DNA of 9,737 nucleotides. It comes from JBDSWU01 sp038230395. GTDB lineage: Bacteria; Patescibacteriota; Saccharimonadia; Saccharimonadales; UBA4665. The stretch covers positions 1 through 9,737 of the forward strand of contig JBBRNI010000017.1 in NCBI GenBank assembly GCA_038230395.1. The letters run 5' to 3'. A model generated the notes under the pieces. It made no database searches and was not told where the DNA came from. It saw only the letters and a list, made by a program, of their open reading frames with translations. Position numbers and translations under genes: made by a program. Positions 6,292 to 9,737 of this stretch are shown in pieces (position 1 is the stretch's first letter; each line of letters starts with the position of its first letter).

Positions 6292-6910
6292 GCTGAGCGA
6301 TGACCGCTTGTTCTGGTTGAATAACCGTGGCTCTGCCGGCGATTAAGGCCTTGATATCATCCTCAATCCAGTGGTAATGGGTGCAGCCGAGGACGATGAC
6401 GTCGGCCGACTGGTCGAGCACTTCTTGTATACGTTCGGCGAGCTTACGGCTATCAACTTGGTGATGTTCGATCATGCCAGCCCAGTCGCTGCAATCCGGT
6501 TCGAGGACCTGGACGTCGATGGCATAATCCGCTTTCAGTTGTCTGTACCGTTCGCTAGCCAACGTAGTGGGCGTGGCACAGACGGCGATAACGCCGGTTT
6601 TGGTCATAGCCGCAGCCGGCTTTACCATCGGCTCCATAGCGATGAGCGGTATGCTAAATTCCTGACGAAGTTTATCAATCAGCGTCGTGGACACGGTGTT
6701 ACAGGCCACGACGATGACCGCGCAGCCATCATCAACCATGCTTTGGAGTATAGGAACCACAAAACCCAGAATCTCCGCTGGTTGACGGATGCCGTAAGGT
6801 ATATGCTCATGATCTTCGCGTAGCTCGACTTGGTGTTCCGGCAGCGCTTTAGCAATCGCATTGGCAACGGATTGACCGCCCACACCAGAGTCGAAGACAC
6901 CAATTTTCAT
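6263..6910 (-). CDS. murI: Glutamate racemase
   Basis: Interconverts L- and D-glutamate without a cofactor, supplying D-Glu for peptidoglycan. Both halves of the Asp/Glu racemase fold are visible. FDSGVGG (6-12, with Asp7), the PYG of IPYG (37-40) and ACNTVSTT (69-76, catalytic Cys70) form the first. LGCTHYHW (174-181, catalytic Cys176) is in the second. At 215 residues it is shorter than most MurI proteins (about 250-285), but all key motifs are present, so I read it as compact and intact. It starts 4 bases after the folD stop, so the two are cotranscribed. Its tail overlaps convergent murD by 29 bp, so the two transcripts are complementary there. Confidence 0.92.
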   Translation of the reverse strand: MKIGVFDSGVGGQSVANAIAKALPEHQVELREDHEHIPYGIRQPAEILGFVVPILQSMVDDGCAVIVVACNTVSTTLIDKLRQEFSIPLIAMEPMVKPAAAMTKTGVIAVCATPTTLASERYRQLKADYAIDVQVLEPDCSDWAGMIEHHQVDSRKLAERIQEVLDQSADVIVLGCTHYHWIEDDIKALIAGRATVIQPEQAVIAQLRRVLGQLP

Positions 6911-6914
6911 TTAC

Positions 6915-7724
6915 TTATCTATCCGCGACACGTCGGGCGGCACGAATCACATTTTCGAAGAGCGCTGAAACTGTCAGTGGGCCAACACCACCCTTTTTCG
7001 GCGTAATCGTCAGGTCATCACGTTCATAGACATCGTCGGCCACATCACCGACGGTTCTGCCGTCTTCGCTGGCCACACCGGCATCAACCACGACCGCATT
7101 TTCTTTTATCATGTTGGCATAGAGGATGGCCGGACTACCGGTGGCTGTAATAATGACGTCAGCCGCCAGGCTTTCAGCGGCTAGATCAGCGGTTTTACGA
7201 TCGGCGACACGCACGTTGATACCTGACTCAGTGAGAATACGCTCCAGCGGCTGACCGACGAGTTTGCCACGACCAACTAACAGCACCTGCTTGCCGCTCA
7301 AGTCGATGTTGTAGCCAGCCAATAGCCACATGATGGCCATGGGCGTTGCCGGATCAAATATCGCTTTGGTGCCCAGGGCGTCGACGTCTTTTTCCGGTGC
7401 GACCAAGTTCACAATCTCATCTGTTTGCGAGGGGTCTTCTAATGGCAATTGGATAATGACTCCATGGATGGAATCATCCTTACTTAACATGTTAAGCAAT
7501 TCTGGAACTGCTGCTTGTTTTACCCGATGGACATCGACATCGACTAGTATATCGGCACCGTACTTTTGCTTCAGACGGATATAGACATCAATCACCGGAT
7601 TATCAATCGTGACCACGATTGCGAGTTTTGGGGCGATACCACTACCCTGCCGCAAGGAACGAACATCATGTGCCTGACGCTGCTTGATGTAGCTAGCCAA
7701 GTCTTTGCCATTGAGTAATTTCAT
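6915..7724 (-). CDS. folD: Methylenetetrahydrofolate dehydrogenase/cyclohydrolase FolD
   Basis: A bifunctional cytoplasmic enzyme interconverting 5,10-methylene-THF and 10-formyl-THF with NAD(P). It has 269 residues, slightly shorter than the usual ~285. Motifs are the catalytic Tyr48-x3-Lys52 in VYIRLKQK, GVIIQLPL (88-95), KDVDALG (112-118, with the family aspartate), PATP (125-128, normally PCTP), the Rossmann loop GRGKLVGQP (151-159) and the C-terminal signature GGVGPLT (245-251). The family's KDVDG is DALG here and the PCTP cysteine is alanine, mild departures from typical bacterial FolD. AGGAGG lies only 2 bases before the ATG (too close for normal spacing), while TACAAT sits 8 bases before it, so a leaderless start is possible here too. 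First gene of a folD-murI pair. Confidence 0.93.
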   Translation of the reverse strand: MKLLNGKDLASYIKQRQAHDVRSLRQGSGIAPKLAIVVTIDNPVIDVYIRLKQKYGADILVDVDVHRVKQAAVPELLNMLSKDDSIHGVIIQLPLEDPSQTDEIVNLVAPEKDVDALGTKAIFDPATPMAIMWLLAGYNIDLSGKQVLLVGRGKLVGQPLERILTESGINVRVADRKTADLAAESLAADVIITATGSPAILYANMIKENAVVVDAGVASEDGRTVGDVADDVYERDDLTITPKKGGVGPLTVSALFENVIRAARRVADR

Positions 7725-7732
7725 TACCTCCT

Positions 7733-7738
7733 ATTGTA
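7733..7738 (-). promoter_or_regulatory. Possible folD -10 box
   Basis: TACAAT on the minus strand lies 8 bases before the folD ATG, as in the other leaderless-type starts here. No acceptable -35 box occurs 16-18 bases upstream; that region is very G/C-rich. This call is therefore weak. Confidence 0.3.
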
Positions 7739-7792
7739 ACAGAGGTTGGCCCGAGCTCTGCCCGCCCTGCCCCGGCTTGCCAAAACAGAGGT
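7738..7792. repeat. Direct repeat AACAGAGGT flanking a C-rich segment
   Basis: AACAGAGGT occurs at 7738-7746 and again at 7784-7792. The 37 bases between are extremely C-rich on the plus strand, with little A or T. Inside, TTGGC (7746-7750) and GCCAA (7779-7783) are inverted. The segment separates divergent folD and tRNA-Lys. Its function is not evident. Confidence 0.4.
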
Positions 7793-7806
7793 AATTTGTT
7801 AAAGTT

Positions 7807-7836
7807 TTGAAGCAATTGCGCTTCTGCATTTGCTAG
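7807..7836 (+). promoter_or_regulatory. Possible tRNA promoter region
   Basis: TTGAAG (7807-7812), an 18-base spacer and TGCTAG (7831-7836) precede the tRNA by 17 bases. The -10 match is poor. A small inverted repeat, GAAGC/GCTTC, sits at 7809-7824. Offered only as the best candidate. Confidence 0.25.
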
Positions 7837-7853
7837 TGCGATTCCCCAAACGA

Positions 7854-7930
7854 GGGCCAGTAGCTCAGCTGGTTAGAGCGTCTGCCTCTTAAGCAGAATG
7901 TCGTGGGTTCAAGTCCCACCTGGCCCTCCA
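7854..7930 (+). tRNA. tRNA-Lys (anticodon CTT), CCA encoded
   Basis: A full cloverleaf can be folded. The acceptor GGGCCAG (7854-7860) pairs with CTGGCCC (7920-7926). D stem is GCTC/GAGC (7863-7866 with 7876-7879), anticodon stem TCTGC/GCAGA (7881-7885 with 7893-7897) with loop CTCTTAA and anticodon CTT at 7888-7890, variable loop of 5, and T stem GTGGG/CCCAC (7903-7907 with 7915-7919) with loop TTCAAGT. CCA is encoded (7928-7930). It reads the lysine codon AAG. The discriminator base (7927) is T, whereas bacterial tRNA-Lys usually has A. The last ten bases recur at 9591-9600. Confidence 0.95.
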
Positions 7931-7931
7931 C

Positions 7932-7938
7932 TTTTTTT
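7932..7938 (+). terminator. T-tract after the tRNA
   Basis: Seven consecutive T residues begin two bases after the CCA end. No separate hairpin precedes them apart from the tRNA itself, so termination would rely on the tRNA fold or on simple U-tract release. Confidence 0.4.
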
Positions 7939-7961
7939 AACAGGAATAAAATAGCACCTTT

Positions 7962-7983
7962 CTAATTTTTCCTAAAATTAGGA
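7962..7983. repeat. AT-rich inverted repeat between tRNA and tetR
   Basis: CTAATTTT (7962-7969) and AAAATTAG (7974-7981) form an 8-bp stem with a 4-base loop. A competing stem, TCCTAA (7970-7975) with TTAGGA (7978-7983), overlaps it. It lies 60 bases beyond the tetR stop and could be a weak terminator for tetR, but it has no clear U-tract in that direction. Confidence 0.35.
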
Positions 7984-8041
7984 GTTAATATGTCTCTGTT
8001 AAATAGTTCTAGTCCCCGTAGGAGTTTAGATGACTTCCAAT

Positions 8042-8710
8042 CTATTTAGTTCGTTCAATTTGCGATATGCCTGCTAAAATTAAATCTAAACCGTAATTGA
8101 ACTCGTCCATGGTTCGGTACCCAGAAATAACAACGTGTTCTGTAATGAACGCACCGACATGCGGGTACATGTCGAATGGGAACTGCTCCATGATATCGAT
8201 ACCCATTTGGGCTGATTGCTCTACGGTTTCTGCTGGCCTGAGCTGCCCTGCAAAACCAAATGTATAGGCATCTAATAGCGAGAGCGCATGAGCCACCATA
8301 TCTACTGAAAAACCTGCTCTTCGAAGGCAATGTACCGTAGCGTCAATAAGCCGCATAGATGCAGTTCCTGGATTCTGACGTGATTCCATGAGCTGAGCTG
8401 CCCAGCGATGGTTAGAGATAGCTTCTACTGCTGAAACTGCTCTCCGTCGCATTGCCACATTCCATCCATCAGTTTCTTGCGGTAATTCGATTTCAGCGTG
8501 AATGCTGTCTACCATATAGTCTATTAATACATCTTTACTGGGAAAGTGGTGGTACAGCGCCATTGCCTCAACGCCTAACACTTTTCCTAATTTACGCATA
8601 CTAAGCTCTTCAATGCCGCTTTCGTCAGCTATTTTTACAGCCGCGAGCACTATTTGCTCTTTACTGAGCGGGGTACGATTAGCTGATTTACGATTCTTAT
8701 GACTGCTCAT
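8042..8710 (-). CDS. TetR-family transcriptional repressor
   Basis: A 222-residue cytoplasmic DNA-binding dimer. The N-terminal three-helix HTH domain spans ~16-62, with LSMRKLGKVLGVEAMALYHH (36-55) as the helix-turn-helix and start of the recognition region, followed by FPSKDVLIDYM. The C-terminal ligand domain resembles the tetracycline-repressor-type C-terminal domain by its general pattern; the ligand cannot be deduced. It is divergent from the DUF4386 gene. Its own promoter (TTTACA-17-TATAAT) has the -35 inside the palindrome at 8758-8784, so it should repress itself and probably its neighbour. The start ATG at 8708-8710 is preceded by a weak GAGAG 6 bases upstream. The AT-rich composition and use of ribosome sites differ from the murD/folD block and suggest acquisition. 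Confidence 0.93.
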   Translation of the reverse strand: MSSHKNRKSANRTPLSKEQIVLAAVKIADESGIEELSMRKLGKVLGVEAMALYHHFPSKDVLIDYMVDSIHAEIELPQETDGWNVAMRRRAVSAVEAISNHRWAAQLMESRQNPGTASMRLIDATVHCLRRAGFSVDMVAHALSLLDAYTFGFAGQLRPAETVEQSAQMGIDIMEQFPFDMYPHVGAFITEHVVISGYRTMDEFNYGLDLILAGISQIERTK

Positions 8711-8741
8711 TAACTACTCTCAATTCATACTTATACACATC

Positions 8742-8770
8742 ATTATACAGAATTAGCTTTACACTGTAAA
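8742..8770 (-). promoter_or_regulatory. tetR promoter
   Basis: On the minus strand, TTTACA (8770-8765), a 17-base spacer and a perfect TATAAT (8747-8742), preceded by TG, give a predicted start near 8735 and a leader of about 25 nt. The -35 lies inside the operator, the classic arrangement for autorepression. Confidence 0.7.
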
Positions 8771-8784
8771 GTTTACGGTGTAAG
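8758..8784. promoter_or_regulatory. TetR operator (25-bp palindrome, two sub-sites)
   Basis: TTACACTGTAAA (8759-8770), a central G (8771) and TTTACGGTGTAA (8772-8783) form an inverted repeat with 11 of 12 positions matching. The left half is itself a perfect palindrome, TTTACA-C-TGTAAA (8758-8770), and the right half (8772-8784) is a degenerate copy. This suggests two adjacent dimer sites. It covers the tetR -35 and lies just upstream of the AT-rich DUF4386 promoter region. Confidence 0.78.
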
Positions 8785-8786
8785 GT

Positions 8787-8797
8787 TAAAATATAAA
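8787..8797 (+). promoter_or_regulatory. Probable DUF4386 gene -10 region
   Basis: TAAAAT (8787-8792) and TATAAA (8792-8797) are overlapping -10 candidates directly downstream of the operator. No good -35 is present at the right distance; it would fall inside the operator. Confidence 0.4.
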
Positions 8798-8807
8798 TTA
8801 ATTCTTC

Positions 8808-8812
8808 AGGAG
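8808..8812 (+). promoter_or_regulatory. Shine-Dalgarno of the DUF4386 gene
   Basis: AGGAG is followed by 6 bases and then ATG at 8819. This is a textbook ribosome site, in contrast to the leaderless-type starts of murD and the receivers. Confidence 0.75.
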
Positions 8813-8818
8813 CACACT

Positions 8819-9496
8819 ATGATTACACACAGAAAAATATCACTAACCGCAGGAATACTCTACCTTCTGACTTTCGTCTCAATCCCAAGTCTCGCTTATT
8901 TTTATGTCCCAGTAAAAAAATCGGGTTATATCCTCGGGTCAAGTCCCGATACCCATATGATTATTGGAGGTATGTTAGAAATAATAGTTGCCCTAGCTGG
9001 TATCAGTAGCGCAGTAGTACTGTTCTCAGTGCTGAAGAAACAAAATGAAACTGTAGCATTAGGTCTAGTTGCGGCACGTATTCTGGAATCAGCCTCAATA
9101 TTCGTAGGTGTGGCGTGCTTATTAACTGTAGTTACGTTGCATAAAGAGGGTGTCGGGGCCGCCTCACTGCCTGTTAGCCATGCATTAGTGACACTATACG
9201 AACGCCTCTTTCTAATTAGTCAGAGCTTCATGCCTGCTATATGTGATTTGTTATTAGGCTTCTTACTATATAAGTCACGCTTGGTTCCAAAAGGTCTTGC
9301 TTTGATTGGGATAATCGGTGGACCTGTTCTACTCGTCGGTTACTTTGCGGTACTTTTCGGTGCCGTTGGACAACATGCGCCATTAGCTGGTTTGTCTGCA
9401 ATATTTGTAGCAGTATTTGAGTTTTCGCTTGGAGTCTGGCTGATAGTAAAGGGATTCAATCCTAAGGCAATCGCTGCGTTGAAGTCCGAGAAATAG
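8819..9496 (+). CDS. DUF4386-family six-TM membrane protein
   Basis: A 225-residue integral membrane protein of unknown function. Six hydrophobic segments are visible at about 8-30, 48-72, 80-106, 131-150, 157-182 and 190-211, with short polar loops and a lysine-rich tail (KSEK). The start HRKISLTAGILYLLTFVSIPS and the GLxxARxLES-type helix (82-91) resemble proteins annotated as 'DUF4386 domain-containing'. No catalytic motif is recognisable. The start is supported by AGGAG 6 bases upstream. It is divergent from a TetR repressor across a shared operator, so it is probably inducible by whatever TetR senses. A role in exporting or resisting a small hydrophobic compound would fit that layout but is only inference. 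Confidence 0.8.
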   Translation: MITHRKISLTAGILYLLTFVSIPSLAYFYVPVKKSGYILGSSPDTHMIIGGMLEIIVALAGISSAVVLFSVLKKQNETVALGLVAARILESASIFVGVACLLTVVTLHKEGVGAASLPVSHALVTLYERLFLISQSFMPAICDLLLGFLLYKSRLVPKGLALIGIIGGPVLLVGYFAVLFGAVGQHAPLAGLSAIFVAVFEFSLGVWLIVKGFNPKAIAALKSEK

Positions 9497-9516
9497 CAAA
9501 TAGACAATGAAATACA

Positions 9517-9533
9517 GTTACGTTAATCGTAAC
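9517..9533. repeat. Small hairpin downstream of the DUF4386 gene
   Basis: GTTACG (9517-9522), loop TTAAT and CGTAAC (9528-9533) make a perfect 6-bp hairpin 20 bases after the stop codon. No T-tract follows, so it is at best a weak terminator or RNA 3'-end stabiliser. Confidence 0.45.
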
Positions 9534-9547
9534 TTGTCACAATGAAA

Positions 9548-9596
9548 GGGTCGTTCGCACTTTGAATTTCAATTGTAATAGTGCGAACGATGGCCC
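9548..9596. repeat. Strong 11-bp inverted repeat with flanking GGG/CCC
   Basis: TCGTTCGCACT (9551-9561) and AGTGCGAACGA (9580-9590) are perfect inverted repeats separated by 18 AT-rich bases. GGG (9548-9550) and CCC (9594-9596) can extend the stem across a 3-base bulge. No T-tract follows on either strand, so it is not a standard intrinsic terminator. It abuts the second copy of the tRNA 3' sequence. It could be a recombination site, an insertion scar or a REP-like element. Confidence 0.65.
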
Positions 9597-9600
9597 TCCA
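9591..9600 (+). repeat. Copy of the tRNA-Lys 3' end (possible att-like site)
   Basis: TGGCCCTCCA here is identical to 7921-7930, the acceptor end, discriminator and CCA of the tRNA-Lys. The flanking bases differ on both sides, so the match is exactly 10 bases. It may mark the far junction of DNA inserted at the tRNA gene, but no integrase lies between the copies, and a chance match is not negligible. Confidence 0.35.
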
Positions 9601-9618
9601 AGCATAAGCACTATGAAA

Positions 9619-9640
9619 GACTCCTGCAGAAGTCATTTTT
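9619..9640 (+). terminator. Weak hairpin plus T-run
   Basis: GACT (9619-9622) and AGTC (9631-9634) pair around a CTGCAG-containing loop, followed by TTTTT (9636-9640). The stem is short with a mismatch. It could insulate the downstream antitoxin gene from DUF4386 read-through. Confidence 0.3.
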
Positions 9641-9652
9641 AACTTAATCACA

Positions 9653-9681
9653 TTGACATTTTTACCTACGGTGAATATACT
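9653..9681 (+). promoter_or_regulatory. Near-consensus promoter of the antitoxin gene, leaderless geometry
   Basis: A perfect TTGACA (9653-9658), a 17-base spacer and TATACT (9676-9681) lie 7 bases before the ATG at 9689. The imperfect inverted repeat CTACGG (9666-9671) / CTGTAG (9682-9687) brackets the -10 box and is a candidate autoregulatory operator. No Shine-Dalgarno is present. Confidence 0.7.
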
Positions 9682-9688
9682 CTGTAGT

Positions 9689-9737
9689 ATGAATACAGTT
9701 ATAAGCGTAAAAATTGATAAGGATGTTAAAGCCTCGG
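9689..9737 (+). CDS. RelB/DinJ-type antitoxin, N-terminal fragment
   Basis: Only 16 codons are visible, reading MNTVISVKIDKDVKAS. The pattern (N-terminal beta strand with V-I-S-V-K-I-D, then D-x-x-V-K) is typical of the ribbon-helix-helix N-terminus of RelB/DinJ antitoxins, which bind their own promoter and neutralise a RelE/YafQ-type RNase. A near-consensus promoter with an inverted repeat around the -10 box agrees with an autoregulated toxin-antitoxin operon. The toxin would lie beyond the right edge. With so few residues, another ribbon-helix-helix regulator is possible. Confidence 0.6.
   Translation, partial: MNTVISVKIDKDVKAS

Noticed and set aside
6371..6823. 150-codon plus-strand reading frame opposite murI
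   Set aside because: Fully antisense to murI, whose racemase motifs are intact; no recognisable domain.
9548..9596. Intrinsic terminator of the DUF4386 gene
   Set aside because: The stem is strong but neither side is followed by a T-tract, and the loop is long.
1..9737. CRISPR array, insertion sequence or transposase/integrase gene
   Set aside because: No regularly spaced repeats and no transposase or recombinase motifs in any supported gene.
1..9737. Recoded TGA (Gracilibacteria/SR1 code)
   Set aside because: TGA terminates receiver copy 1 and murI at family-consistent lengths, and no in-frame TGA interrupts any recognised gene.

Overview
The window reads as a piece of a small-genome bacterial chromosome, most likely from the Candidate Phyla Radiation (Patescibacteria), with Saccharibacteria as my best guess. 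That guess is inference. It rests on the style of the MurD and FolD homologues, stand-alone receiver proteins, the short glutamate racemase, and several genes whose promoter -10 box lies only 6-8 bases before the ATG (leaderless mRNA geometry). TGA is used as a normal stop (3726-4109 and 6263-6910 both end in it), so this is the standard code and not the recoded Gracilibacteria/SR1 code.

Left block (1-3661, minus strand). A strong promoter (TTGACT-17-TATAAT, 3633-3661) drives a leader of about 125 nt that contains an intrinsic-terminator-like hairpin. Three co-directional genes follow: a LuxI/FeeM-like N-acyltransferase, an E1/ThiF-like adenylating enzyme, and a multi-TM histidine kinase that runs off the left edge just after its phospho-acceptor histidine. 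Divergent from this are three consecutive single-domain response regulators (3726-4958, plus strand), each apparently with its own promoter. I read the whole as a candidate 'make a small acylated signal and sense it' system. The chemistry is inference.

Middle block (4961-7738). murD (plus) converges on folD-murI (minus), and murD and murI overlap tail-to-tail by 29 bp. MurI makes D-glutamate and MurD adds it to the peptidoglycan precursor. FolD supplies one-carbon folates. This block looks like core genome and is visibly richer in G+C than its flanks.

Right block (7739-9737). A tRNA-Lys(CTT) gene with an unusual U73 is followed by a TetR repressor divergent from a DUF4386 six-TM protein. Between them lies a clear 25-bp operator overlapping the tetR promoter. 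Ten bases of the tRNA 3' end recur at 9591-9600 beside a strong hairpin, so the tetR/DUF4386 cassette may be an insertion at the tRNA. The window ends in the first 16 codons of a RelB/DinJ-type antitoxin with a near-consensus promoter. No stretch longer than about 300 bases lacks a gene.
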